DNA from: Amaurobius ferox
Lineage: Eukaryota; Arthropoda; Arachnida; Araneae; Amaurobiidae
Direction: 5' to 3'
NCBI GenBank assembly: GCA_951213105.1
Contig: OX578138.1
Location: forward strand, 63,172,826-63,236,825
Length of the DNA: 64,000 nucleotides
Part shown: piece after piece, positions 23,966 through 35,572 of the stretch
How positions within the stretch are numbered: position 1 is the stretch's first letter
How the letters are laid out: each line of letters opens with the position of its first letter
Position numbers and translations under genes: made by a program
Notes under the pieces: generated by a model
Database searches by the model: none
What the model was told of the DNA's origin: nothing
What the model saw: only the letters and a program-made list of their open reading frames with translations

Positions 23966-25292
23966 TTAACCATGGAGTTAGCAAGAAGGAGATGAAACTG
24001 CTATCGATGAAACGCTTTAAAATGCCATAATGCTTTGAGAATTATACCTAGGTGTCACTAGTGTTAATAAAGTACCTGCTGTTGTTAGTTGACACAACAG
24101 AAAGGCTTAGTATTTAGCATATGTGTTTTTGATTATTTTTGAATTAAAAGTTCCGTTATAATGAGCATAATTAACCATTATTTTTTCATAGTTGGTAGGA
24201 GAGAATACAGAATATATGGAGATAAAAATAAATTGAAAGCTAAAATAATTTTGAATACGTAGGAATATTCTTTATTCTTTCAGTTCTACTATGCATTGCA
24301 CTAATTATTTTTTTCCTACAAAATTGACAGTTTAAATAAATATGTTAGGCCTTTCGCCATAGAAATACATGCAATGTAGAACTACTTATCTTTATCCCAG
24401 AGCCACCTGGATTATTGCCTCAAAAGATGTTTGCGTTTTCTTAATATGAAGTTTTAACCCCTTACTTTTACCTCCATGCTTTTAACTACCTACTATTGGG
24501 TTTTTATTACTACTGGTTCGTGAATATATTGAATCATGGAGGTAAAAATCAGGAGTTCAAATTCCGTATTAAGTCGGCGTGGTGGCCGAACGGTCAAGGC
24601 GAGCGTTTCCAGTGATCGATCGGCCGCCGCGTTGTGGGTTCGAGTCCCACGTAAGACATGGATGTTGTGTGATGTAGAAGCAGTGTGTTCCGCCCCCCTC
24701 TGGTGCTCGCGGGGCAACGTCCTAGGAGGGCGAAATGGTTCACGATTGCGGCCGATTATAGGGCGAATGACGAAGATTCTAGTGCCTGGCTACTGGAAAA
24801 AAAATCCGTATTAAAAAAACGTCAATATCGTTTGATACTGTAATTTAGGTGGCGTTGGGAAAAGATAAGTAGCTCTGTATTGTACTCATTTATAAAGCGA
24901 AAGGCCTAAAATGTTTATATTAACTGTTCATTTTGTAAAAATTAATTATTAACGCAATCCAAAGTAGAACTGAAACAATAAAAAATATTCCTACGTATTC
25001 AAAATTATTTTACCTTTCGATTTATTTTTATCTCGCTATATTCTGTTCCCTATCCTACAGCTATGAAAAAAAGCTGGTTAATTATACTCATAATTAAGGA
25101 ATATTTAATTTAAGAATTATTAAAAATACATATACTGAATAATACGCTTTTCTGTTGTGGCAACTAACAATAGCGGCTACTTTACTGACACCAGCGACAC
25201 CTAGATATAATTCTCAAAGCATAATGACGTTTTCAAATGTTTCATCCATAGAAGGTTTATCTCCTTCTTTCTAACTCCATGTATTAAATATT
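23966..25292. repeat. large palindromic element with ~450-bp arms
   Basis: The left arm (about 23966-24440) and right arm (24838-25292) are inverted copies. Matching blocks include ATGGAGTTAG, AAGGAGAT, TTCTCAAAGC, CAAAATTATTTT, CTACGTATTC, CGAAAGGCCTAA and AAAGATAAGTAG. The loop contains a SINE. It resembles a long-TIR MITE but the exact ends are uncertain. Confidence 0.72.
24573..24804 (+). mobile_element. tRNA-derived SINE of a second family
   Basis: The head looks like a Ser/Leu-type tRNA: the A box region is GTGGTGGCCGAACGGTCAAG and the B box GGGTTCGAGTCCCAC. A non-tRNA body of about 140 bp and an oligo-A end follow. The 10-bp duplication TCCGTATTAA flanks it at 563-572 and 805-814 (within 24.5-24.8 kb). 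The missing tRNA 3' half and the flanking duplication argue against a working tRNA gene. Confidence 0.85.
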
Positions 25293-25669
25293 TTTTCCTC
25301 ACCAATTATGAAACGGTTTCTAACAGGTAGAATAGGTATATCGCGTTATATTTATGAAATTATTACTTTTTTCCAGATGTAATTGTTGGCAGCGAAAAAA
25401 TAACAATTTGAATTATTAAAAGCTTTTATTGAACTTGTCATGACAGACGTGTGGATATCTTTCTGTTTCAACTTCTTTGATGGCATTTTTAACAAACTTT
25501 CCTACGTTCTAGAGAACTGAAACTTGGTACACAGCTTAGTCAAGTAGAACATTTTAATGTATTAAAATTTGGCGGATTGTCGTAAAATATAACCCGTTTA
25601 TTAGCGAAATGGCCCTCAAAAATCCCATTGTTGTTAGATAATTAGGAAAGAGTTCAATATTCAGCTTAG
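25293..25669. other. no recognisable feature
   Basis: AT-rich sequence between the palindrome and repeat E2. Nothing is assigned. Confidence 0.4.
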
Positions 25670-26264
25670 CTTATCTATATATAGAGAGAAGAAAAGTGTG
25701 TATGTATGATCCACCATAACTGGAGAACGGCTGAACCGAATTGCATGAAATTTTTCTTGGTAGCCTTGAAATCACCCCACAATAAACATAGGCCATGTTT
25801 TGAGTTTCTACGACCAGTGGTTCTCGAGATATTGGTGAAAAACGACACTTTTTCCTAGGAATTCTACTCTCTAACTCCATGATTCACAACGAAAAAGGTT
25901 GAACATTGCTGGTTTAAAACGTGAAAGTCAATTACATCTTTTGAGTTTCGTGGGAGTTTATTGAACGTATTAGACACTTTTGAAAATCGCAGGTTTGAAA
26001 TATGAATTTAAATGGAAACTCTCAACATGGTTTCTTTCCCACAGGCTTACTCAACAACGAAAAGTATTAAGAAATCACAAGAAAGATCAATCATGCATAA
26101 AACATGGATTATGAAACACTTTCCAACTCTAATTTTATTTAAACATCTCTAAAATGCGATACATTCAGCGGTAATATATCACAATCGGTCCTATATGTTC
26201 CGGTGTAATTTTTTTCATAGTTTTGTATGGTAAATCTAGAGCAACGGCAGGTAATCGCTGCTAG
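25670..26264 (-). mobile_element. Helitron-related repeat, copy E2
   Basis: This is an inverted relative of E1, sharing the GAGAACGGCTGAACCG block, the AACATTGCTGG...AAACGTGAAA block and TTTGAAATATGAATTTAAAT. It ends in the complement of the E1 start, GGTAATCGCTGCTAG. A family A fragment interrupts it. Confidence 0.6.
26078..26183 (+). repeat. family A fragment A5 (5' end only)
   Basis: It starts CAAGAAAGATCAATCATGC and carries AAACACTTTCCAACTC. It stops after about 105 bases inside repeat E2, at the position where E1 holds its helicase scrap. Confidence 0.7.
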
Positions 26265-26869
26265 TATATAATATAAAAGAAATACATTTTAAGGCATGAT
26301 AATGAAATGTTAAATACTGCCAAGTTTCTAATATCAATCATATAACTGTAAATCATATTGATTCCTTATGATTTGTCTGCATTGCAGTTGCTCATGGAGC
26401 GATAAATAAAAGCTTTTACCCAGAAAGCGAAGTTTTATCCTTACTAATGCTTATTTTTGTGAGAGACAAAGTGGTTGGATAATTTTTTTGATAATCCCTT
26501 TGTATCGGTCACGCATAATTCGATTTTCGTAATTTTATAACTTTCCCTTAGTGTCGAAGCTGAGACTGGTCAAGTGGAAGCGAAACCAAGATTCTAATTA
26601 AAATGAAGTTCTTGATAATTTTGGTACATTGCCTTCTCGTTCACTCAGTTCAGTGCATATTATATAGATACCATAGCTATTTATGCATACTTTTAAAAAA
26701 AAAGTTTATTAAATATCGTAAAGAATTTATTTATTGATACTGTTCAGAGAAAATATTTTTCTCCCAAAATTTAATTAATCAATAGTTTAAAGGCAAATCA
26801 CCTCTTGAACACATTTTCAGAAAGATTTCCTTCATGTCTGTATATTAGACTGGACCGAAAAACCTTTCT
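26265..26869. other. no recognisable feature
   Basis: AT-rich sequence without shared repeats or coding signal. Confidence 0.5.
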
Positions 26870-27301
26870 GACACTTTCCGACATAGATGAAAAGTGTTAT
26901 TGTATTGGTAATTTTGTCCGTTCGCACGATAACTGCCGTAAAAAGGGCTTTATCTTAACTTAATGAAATTTTAGTATGGCGAGACGGTCAGTGGGATGTT
27001 TGGGAATGAAAACGAATAACATCACTCAAATAGTTTCGGATTTAACTCGGGTTGAAAAAATGAAATGCATTGAACCCTATGGGACCTTATTTTTCAAACA
27101 TTTTGTAAGCAAAGGCAAAGTTAAAATTTACAAACTGTTTAGAAAATTTTAGGAAATACTCAAGTTATGACATAAAATGCGTAAAAATTTCAGCAAAATA
27201 TGTTGAGCAGTTTTTAATTAAAATCTGAATCAATAATTACACCCTTGATATATGAAGAGATCACGTGACCCATTGCAAAATAAATATGGCATCCATTTTT
27301 A
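26870..27301 (-). mobile_element. family A copy A6, hairpin-side half
   Basis: It carries the family A 3' hairpin and the block CACGATAACTGCCGTAAAAA, running as far as ATGGCATCCAT. The remainder of the same copy resumes at about 28755, after an inserted copy. Confidence 0.65.
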
Positions 27302-28742
27302 ATTTTACAACATAGTTAAAAAGTGTTTATGACTTTGTTCATTCTGTCTGTCTGTCCGTTCGAACGCACGATAACTGTCGTAAAAATAACTTTATCAAAA
27401 TGAAATTTTGATACGTTATCCAGACGGTCAGTAGGACCTATGGGAATATAAATTAATAACATCGCCCAATTAGTTTTGGATTGATGAACCTGGGTTGAAA
27501 AAATAAAATAAATTGAACCCTATGGGACCTAATTTTTCAAACATTTTTTCAACGAATTTGAAATTCAGAAATTGCTTCGAAAGTTTTAAGAAATATTAAA
27601 ATTATCCCATAAGAAAAATTATCCCATAGGAAATATTAAAATTATCTCATAAGATATGAAAACAATTTCAACAAAATATATTCGAAAGTTTTTTAAATAA
27701 AAATTAAAATAATAATTACACCCATTATATGAAGGGCGCGGTAGCCCAGTGGTTAGCTCGCGGGAATTGCATTCGGTAGGCCAGGTTTCGATTCCCTCGG
27801 CTGCTAAAACTGCTGCCTTGTTCACGCGGAGTACAATCACGTTAAATATGTGGATCCGTAAGTTCTTCCGAGAGGTTGGTGGTAGGGGAAGGAGGGTACG
27901 GTCATTGTGGATGCCTCCCCCACTGGGTTCTGATCTAAATTGGGTGGCTCTTCCCAGCCATCCAAACAGTTACCTTACACCTTTCTGGTAGGCTGGACGG
28001 TCTGGGTCTCAACAACAATCCATTATATAAAGAGATCACGTGACTCACTTCAAAATAAAATATGGCATCCATCTTGTGTCAAAATCGTGATTTTTTAAGT
28101 TCTTTTAAATTTATATTTAGTATTGTATCCGTCTTAAAACCGCTTCATTTTTGTTTAATTTCTGTGTATCTATTCTGAAACAACGCAATTACAATATATG
28201 TGAGTTTAAATGATTACCACACTTTGATTATTTCTACAACGAAGCCTAATTTTCACTTATGGAGAATGTAAACACATCAAGCTGTAAGATGAGTTGTATA
28301 AGAATTACTGAATTTCTTTAAGGTAAAATTATTTAGCTCTGGAGTCTGCAATGTAGCTGATATGAATGAAACATTAATTGATTTTACATATAGAAGCAGA
28401 CGATTTTATAGTAACCTTATGAAGTCTTAGACATAGAGTTTAATTACTTTTATTTCCATAGTTTTTTAGTAAAATAAGTTATTGGAGTATTGCGATGAAT
28501 GAAATATTCATTGCTTTTACATAAAGAGTCAGGCTATTTATATTTCAATGACGTCATTTGAATGAAGTTTATTGAAAAAAATGAAGTTTTAAGTTTTCAA
28601 ATATAATAAATTATTATAGTATTGTGATAATTTTTAAAAATTACCGCTGAATGTATCGCATTTTAGAGATGTTTAAATAAAATTCTATTGCAGTTAGAAA
28701 GTGTTTCATTATGAATGCTCTATGCATAATTGATCTTCCTTG
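27302..28742 (-). mobile_element. family A copy A7, inserted in A6/A8
   Basis: This complete minus-oriented copy runs from the 3' hairpin (TTTTACAACATAGTT) to the 5' end. It sits between T-rich junctions that interrupt another copy of the same family. It contains a SINE at 27735. Confidence 0.75.
27735..28020 (+). mobile_element. tRNA-derived SINE, copy 3
   Basis: The sequence is the same as the SINE at 589: head GCGCGGTAGCCCAGTGG, B box GTTTCGATTCCC-like, (CAA)n tail. The flanks 27723-27734 and 28021-28032 match at 11 of 12 positions (CATTATATGAAG), giving the target duplication. Confidence 0.9.
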
Positions 28743-28754
28743 TTTTTTTTTTTG

Positions 28755-29390
28755 CTTTGTGAAAATCGTGATTTTTAAGGAACGCTTATATTTACATTTA
28801 GTGGCTCCCATTTTAGTGACCTATTATTATGGCTTCCATTACCGCTGTTACCGCAGATGTTTAAATTTATATTTAATGTTGCATCCGTCATAAAACAGCT
28901 TTATTTTTACGTATTATCTGTGTATCTAAATTCTGTACCAAAGCAATTACAATATTTTTTTATTTTAAATGACCACTAAACTTATTATTCCTGCAATGAA
29001 GCCTAATTTTAATACTATACTACAGGATACAGAATGTAAACAAATCAAGCGATTGTAAGGTGATATGCATATGAATTGCTGAATTTTTTACACGCAAAAT
29101 TATTTAGCTCTGGAGTCTGCAATATAAGTGATATGAATGAAATATTCATTGATTTTACATAGAGAGGCAGACGATTTATATTTCGAGATGTCATTTGAAT
29201 AAAATTCATTGTATAACTAGCATTGTCTTTTGCTATGAAGTTTTAAGTTTTCAAGTTTAATACATTACTTTAGTTCTTTGATCATTTTAATATCAGCATT
29301 GAATGTATCACATTTTAGTTTAATTAAAATTGCTTTTAAGTTAGAAATTGTTTCATAATCAATGATTTATGCATGCTTGATATTTCTTGT
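28755..29390 (-). mobile_element. family A copy A8, 5'-side half
   Basis: It starts at AAAATCGTGATTTTTAA, which follows ATGGCATCCAT closely in intact copies, and ends at the family A 5' end. It is read as the second half of A6. Confidence 0.65.
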
Positions 29391-30135
29391 TTTTTCAATT
29401 ACGGCTCAATTCCATTTTCAATTTCGGGTATCAATTACGGCTAGTGAGAAAAATCTGCCTTTTGGGCTACATATATAAGTACAAAAAGTTTTATCAAACT
29501 AGTCAAACATACTTCTGAAGAATTCGGGCATTCAAGTATTGAATATTTTATTAAAATTTTGATTGAAGTGAAATTTTGGTACAATCAATGAACTCGATTT
29601 GGATTCAGGTTGGAGTGCGAAATAACCGACATGCAGTGTTGTCGTGATTTGATCCCGGGACCGAAGAATGGACGGTTAGCATCATATCGTTGACTTGAAA
29701 ATGTCTCCAGAGTGATGCATTTCATACTGCCTTATGAGCGTCGCTACAGTACATTAAGTCATCCATTCCCATTAAGTTATCCCTTACCGAGCGAAGTTGT
29801 TGATGGGTTGCAGATTTCAAGCTTTCAAGGAGAAAAAAATTACCTATACATCTCCGGTCATAAGGGTCGACTGGGAAATAGTAATAAAAGAATTTTACAT
29901 GAGAAGAAGTTTCCAAAAAGGAAACGGGCGGGGCTCTAAGATCCCGATTGTGACGAATCACAATAGAGGTCTGTCGAGTCACAAAATTTGGAATAACAGG
30001 AACAAATTTTCCTCGAGAAATGAAAGGGGGGGAGCACCTAACAGTGCTCCGAGGAGAACCGGCCTTGAAACAGTAAAAAACTGCGTTTAAGTAAACGTGA
30101 AAAAGCAATGTTCAACATAGCGGGCCCTAAACAGT
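29391..30135. other. unassigned segment, perhaps LINE 3' sequence
   Basis: On the minus strand this follows the LINE ORF1 stop. It contains a G-rich stretch near 30023-30060 and an open frame of 128 codons (30108-29722) with no similarity I recognise. No reverse transcriptase motif is visible. A phrase TTTGATCCCGGGA near 29647 recurs at 33252 with similar flanks and may be an old tRNA-like repeat. Confidence 0.3.
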
Positions 30136-31627
30136 TTATTCATAAGTGGGGTCACCTTTAGCGTCAATGGGGAGGCCATTTAAGGCTCGCGAATAAAATT
30201 TGGATCCTGTCCATATTGTCCTCTGCGGCTTTCATTAGGTGAATTACTTTTAAGTAACACTCATAAATGTGTTTAGGGTAATAGTGGCGCTGGAAACCAC
30301 ATATCATTCCAATAATGGATAAGTTTAACTGTTCTCTAGCCTTAAATTCTGCAGATTTAGGTGGGTTTGGAATTTTAGTTTTGTTAGCGGAGTGGGAGGG
30401 TAGCTCTGGGAAGTCTTCGGGGTTATTTTTAAACAGATTTGCATATGGTACATTATTATTTACATACCTAGGGGTGAATTTACTATTTTGATTTAAACTT
30501 GGGGTGTGTCTGGGCTTGGGTTTAGGAAATTTTGGGCAGCCACGGTAACTGGCCGGGTGGGCGCCACCGCAGTTGGCGCAAGTGCAGGGGGTGGATTTTA
30601 CTTTTAAACACTCATAGGATTTATGGGGTCTTACGCATTTAACACATTTTGGAGGGAGATAACATTGGTTTGAGTAGTGATGCCAAGTTTGGCATGAAAA
30701 ACACTGGGTAGCCTGTGCTTTCCCACGATATCTCTCAATTTTAACTGCCATGCCTAACAAATTTTGGATTTTATAGATTTCTATATTATCAGGGGTTTTA
30801 GGGCATTGAATATAAAATAGGGGCATTAAAATTTTGTTGGAGTTAGGTCCTTTATACAGTTGCTTAATGTTATTTACTTTAATTTTATTATCAGTTAATT
30901 CATTTTGAATTGCAGCTGTGTCCGTAGAGACAGGGATATCTCTAATTACGTCTTTTAGGGGGGGTTTCTTCGTTTAAGAGAAAGGTCCTGTAGTGTGTTT
31001 TGTCATCATTAAGCTTCCTTTGGATTGCTATGTACTCTTCACGAGTACTAACTTGAATTTTGACGAGACTTCCTCTCAGGTTGCCCTGGAGGGAGGGGGC
31101 TAAGAGTTTTAGCTGTGCTAAGTAATTGTGCCAGTTGGCAGCAGGAACGAAGAAGGGCGGGGGGCGGCTTCTGTTTTTTGGATGCAACATCAATATTTTG
31201 TGCGTCTGGTGCAGGTACCTCAGGGTCTAGCACTTGCTGGACCGTGCTGACGGGGGGGAGGGGGATCAACATTCTTTACACGGGCAGTATGCCTTTTAGT
31301 TACAGTTTGGAAGCCGTCGCTATCGACGAGGAGATGCTTTTTAGTTTTGGCATTAGTTTTAACATTTACATTAAAGACTGGTGTAGCATTGAAGCTAAAA
31401 GGCGTATTTGAAGATAGATTAGTATTATTTACACCTACAGATGGCGCCGCTTGTGCGGCGGTACTAGGAGAAGGCTGGTTAAAAATATTAGCGGTAGAAT
31501 ACGCAGGAAAAGGAGGCTCACCAATATCTGGAGAAGATGAAGTGTCTATCTCGAAGCGTTCTTTGCTTTCCAAGATGAGTTGCAGATGAGACGTGCGAGC
31601 TGTAAGTTGAAGGAAAGGGGCGGCCAT
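30136..31627 (-). pseudogene. Jockey-like LINE ORF1 (gag-like), frameshifted
   Basis: The start MAAPFLQLTARTSHLQLI is at 31627. The protein is Pro/Asn-rich at first, then has a PPFFVPAANWHNYLAQLK region (about 31150), typical of Jockey-clade ORF1 before the zinc knuckles. Three CCHC-type knuckles follow at about 30720-30545: CFSCQTWHHYSNQC, CVKCVRPHKSYEC and CANCGGAHPASYRGC. ORF1 binds the element's RNA during target-primed reverse transcription. The frame changes four times, always at a single-nucleotide run (near 31255, 31160, 30961 and 30179). With those runs one base different, the reading would end at the stop at 30136-30138. ORF2 is not present. A GC-rich leader lies upstream to about 31745. 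Confidence 0.83.
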
Positions 31628-31745
31628 AGAGGGGGTGCCACTCCTTTGCCACGAAAATTATCTATGACGTCAGATGGAGTTTATTTGCAGCGCGCGGCAC
31701 AAGGTGGCGCCCGGTAACCGACGCCTAAGAGTGCCGGCGAAATAT
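31628..31745 (-). other. LINE 5' UTR / internal promoter region
   Basis: A GC-rich stretch (GCGCGCGGCACAAGG, GGCGCCCGGTAACC) stands out from the AT-rich flank and ends abruptly near 31745. It directly precedes the ORF1 start, as expected for the 5' end of a full-length LINE. Confidence 0.5.
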
Positions 31746-33754
31746 TTTATTATTTCTATTTAAATCCAATGCAACGTGGTCGTTGTTGATCTATCGTTTC
31801 TTACGCATCTTTTTACGTAAATTTTGAATTGATTTAAAACAAAACAGTCTTTATTAAGACCAACTTATTATTTCTACTATCTAAAATCATCGGCTTATTC
31901 ATTTTGTGAGTTTTGTCGAGCAAATTTCGATATGCCGAACGATTGTGCTATTGCAACTCTAGATTTCTCAAGACATTTGAACAATGACATAATTAAATGT
32001 GCATCTAGACTTTCTTGTGGCTAGTTGATTAACTGATATAAAGTAGGATTATTTTAAATTTTCTACTTTGTTTTGGTTTATTTGCTGGTGTGAAATATCT
32101 GATGTATATCTGAAGATTGAAAATAAGAAGTTATAGTCTGGTGAAGATGTTTACCCATAGTAAGTTAAAATTAAATGTAATGATATAATTGCTTGCTCGT
32201 ATATTTTTCATCATGAATCAATATACTATAATACATTTAATTTATTATTCTGAAAGTATATTATAATGTGTATATTAAACGATTAGTTTCTATATTTTTA
32301 TATGTTTACACTGAATTTCGATTTGATATAAATTCTCTTTTTGAAATAAAAAACTAATAAAATCAAGTGATTTGCAATAATATAAGTTCTTCACTATAAA
32401 AGCATCACTTAAATCGTTTACTAGATAGGCATAAGCAGATCCCCCCCCCCCCCAAAAAAAAAAGACATAAAACTCTTAGTGTTTGCATTTTAATTATTGT
32501 TTTGACTTCCAATTATTACAGATAACATAATCGAAAATAACTTTATTTATATGCATTTAGAAGGAATTACTCGATGTTTATTTGTGTATAATCAAAATTT
32601 TAGAATGATTGCTTGTTTAGAAAACTTTCCGAACATATTTATGTAAATTCGTGTATTTAAAACAAAATTCATTAAAAATAACATCGCCTCCTGTAATAAC
32701 ATTGACTGGTTTCAAAAAGCGAAACGAAACTTTCAGATGATTTATATTTTTCAGAAAGCGAAATACAGTTTTATTATGTATGTATCCTTCCAAAAAAAAC
32801 CAGTACCGCATATTTAAGTTGTGTTCAAGTAAAATTAATGTTATTTGAGTATTTATTTCATATTTTAATTTTAAAAAAATGATTAAATTAATTTTGCTAC
32901 CATCCTTTAACATTGAAGTCTACCGGGCTGTTCCTGACATTTTACTCCAAGTGACGTTGCGATTTTGCGTGCTCTCATTGTCTAAAGCTGAATTGGCGCA
33001 AGCTTAGAGTTATAATAACCTTGGGCCATAGGACTACGATGAGGCGTTCTGCGGAAATTGTGTTTCCAATCACGTAGCTAATGAAGAAACTACAGCAGAC
33101 TTTGGATCCTTCGTTTAACTACATCCTGGCGCCATCTAATTGTGAGCACAGAAAGTATATTTATGCAATGCATATATAATTGTTAGAAAGCTGAATAACT
33201 AGAAATAATAGTGCGAAGGATGCTTTCGAGAAAATGCAAAATAGGTAGATCCGGGGTTTGATCCCGGGAAAAGAGAGTGGAAGGCCATTATTATTGCGTT
33301 GAGCTAAAGACTTCTCCAGCTTAAGGCATTTAGTACTGATTTATAAGCGTTCGTCGCACTAAGAGACATGCATCCAGAAACACAAGCATACAAACATCCC
33401 TTTAAAAATATCGATACATGTTCAAAGATGCTCGAGGCGTATAAAATCGCGGAAAGCACAGATTCAATTATTCAACCCTGGCACGTCATATTTCCAATAC
33501 ATTATATTATGCAAGAACATTAAACTATCTTAGCATTTACCAAACACTCATACCCTAAAAACTAAACATTAAAATTACGTCTGTTTGCATTTCTAAATCA
33601 ATTATTTAAACAACTTAACATTCATGCACTGGGAAACATCAGCCGATAAATAAATTCTTTACCAGAAGTTTGTAAAAATAATTGGCAACAAAGACATGCA
33701 CGATCTAAACAAATAAGACAAGATGTTTGAATCCAGATGATAAATGGGAAGTGA
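31746..33754. other. no recognisable gene
   Basis: AT-rich sequence. A C-run and A-run abut at about 32441-32463. A possible tRNA-like phrase, GGTTTGATCCCGGG, lies at about 33251. No element borders or coding frames are supported. Confidence 0.45.
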
Positions 33755-33960
33755 CAGTAGATACACACAAACATTGTTTAAATATCATTTGTATCTTTCT
33801 TTAAAACGTGAATACATTCTGTCAAAATTAATGGCCATTGCTTCCAAATGCCTGGAGATTCAACATGAAATATAACATCCTGTCACGGACGTGACGCTAT
33901 TTTCCTGAAGAAACAAATGTAATGGTTTTACGAACTTTGAAATATAATAATTTTTTTTTA
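33755..33960 (+). repeat. repeat D, copy 4 (partial)
   Basis: ACACAAACATTGTTTAAAT is followed by ATGAAATATAACATCCTGTC. This matches parts of the other D copies, but the end of the repeat is missing. Confidence 0.45.
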
Positions 33961-34198
33961 AATTGAAATATTCATTTTTCTTGCTTGATTTGCATCATAT
34001 TGGAAGTCATGCAAGACGTCGTATTATAAGAAGTCAAAAAAGTAGAATTCCTAGTAGTGTTCGTGAATTTCTTAAATGAGACCAAAAATTGTAATGTAAA
34101 TAACGTGTATGGTACGGATGACTTTGTCGGAAGAATACATTCAACGTTTATAATTCCGAACCTAATAGACAATTAGCGTGGCTCAATTCTAATATTCC

Positions 34199-35201
34199 CA
34201 TACCAGAATCCTTTTCCTAACAGTTTGTTTTTAGCACTTTACGACATAGTTGAAAAGTGTTTATGACTTTGTTCATTCTGTCTGTCTGTCAGCACGATAA
34301 CTGCCGTAAAAATGACTTTATCAAAATGAAATTTTAGTATGTTTTTTAAAGGCGTTCTGTGGGACCTATGGGAATATAAATGAATAATGTCACGCAATTA
34401 GTTTTGGATTGAATCCGAGTTGAAAAAATGAAATACATTGAACCCTATGAAACCTAATTTTTCAAACATATTTTAAGCGAATTTAAAATTCACAAATTGC
34501 TTCGAAAATTTTAGGAAATATTTAAATTATCCTATAAAATATATAAAAAAAATTTCAGCAAAATATATTAAGTAGTTGTTTAAATAAGAATTATTTAATA
34601 TAGGGAGAAAAACAAATTCAATTAAATTCTGACTCTTACTATATCCTCCAGAAAGAAAAAAGAGACATATTATATAATAAATATCTTTCCAAGAGTTGAA
34701 TTATTTATATGAAAGAGAAGGTTTCACATTTTAAAATAAATATGGTAGATGACAATTTTTCAAATTTTTAAATAAAATAAATTATTATAGTATTGCGATG
34801 AATGAAACGATTGGAAAAATGTTTATGAATGAAATGCTGCTTTTATAGAAAGGCGATTTATATTTCGATGACGCCATTTGAAAAAGTTCATTTGTTTTCG
34901 ATGAAGTTTTCAAATATAATAAATTATTGTAGTATTATGATAATTTTAAAAATATTACCGAGGAATGTATCGCATTTTAGAGATGTTTAAACTAGGCAAT
35001 GTATATTTCAATGCCGTCATTTGAATGAAGTTCATTTGTTGTCGATGGAGTTTTCAAATATAATAAATTAATGTAGTATTGTGATAATTTAAAAAATATT
35101 ACCGAGAACTGTATCGCATTTCAGAGATGTTTATATAAAATTGCATTGAAATTGGAAAGCGTTTCATAATCAATGCTTTATGCATGATTGATCTTTCTTG
35201 T
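34199..35201 (-). mobile_element. family A copy A9
   Basis: The 3' hairpin side is at 34231 (GCACTTTACGACATAG...GAAAAGTGT). A 14-base phrase, CATACCAGAATCC, stands before it, as it does before A3. The 5' end is at 35201. The middle (34560-34780) is replaced by other sequence, and the ~140-bp internal block occurs at least twice (34856-35120). Confidence 0.72.
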
Positions 35202-35351
35202 TATTTATTAATTTTATTTTTATTATTTATTTATTTATTTTTGCAAATTTTACAAGAAAAAAAAATTGAGATGATTCCAACGTTACCCTTCATTTTGAAG
35301 AGCTTGAAAAAAAATTATTTCGAGTGGCATAAAGATGAATAACGTACTCCT

Positions 35352-35572
35352 CCTAGTAGCATTTAATATTGGACCAATATTGCATGATCTTGGCACTACA
35401 CTGGAAATATTTCCAATGTAATCATAATATTTGGCAAATATTGGGGGTTACATTGGCCTCCAATAATGGTTAATATTTTCATTACAATATTACGCCAATA
35501 TTGGTGTTATATTGAAAATATTCGCGTAATATTGTCCTAATATTTTAAGCCCAATATTGAATTGCTACTAGG
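35352..35572. mobile_element. 221-bp MITE rich in CAATATT
   Basis: The ends are inverted repeats: CCTAGTAGCATTTAATATTGG at the left and the complement of CCTAGTAGCAATTCAATATTGG at the right. The interior contains many further CAATATT/AATATTG words. No coding capacity. Confidence 0.72.

Noticed and set aside
24573..24660. Possible functional tRNA gene
   Set aside because: Both pol III boxes are good, but the 3' acceptor half is missing and a 140-bp body with a flanking 10-bp duplication shows it is a SINE head.
29722..30108. 128-codon minus-strand open frame as a gene
   Set aside because: There is no recognisable motif, the composition is biased, and the frame lies after a LINE ORF1 with overlapping frames on the other strand. 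Not supportable as a protein.
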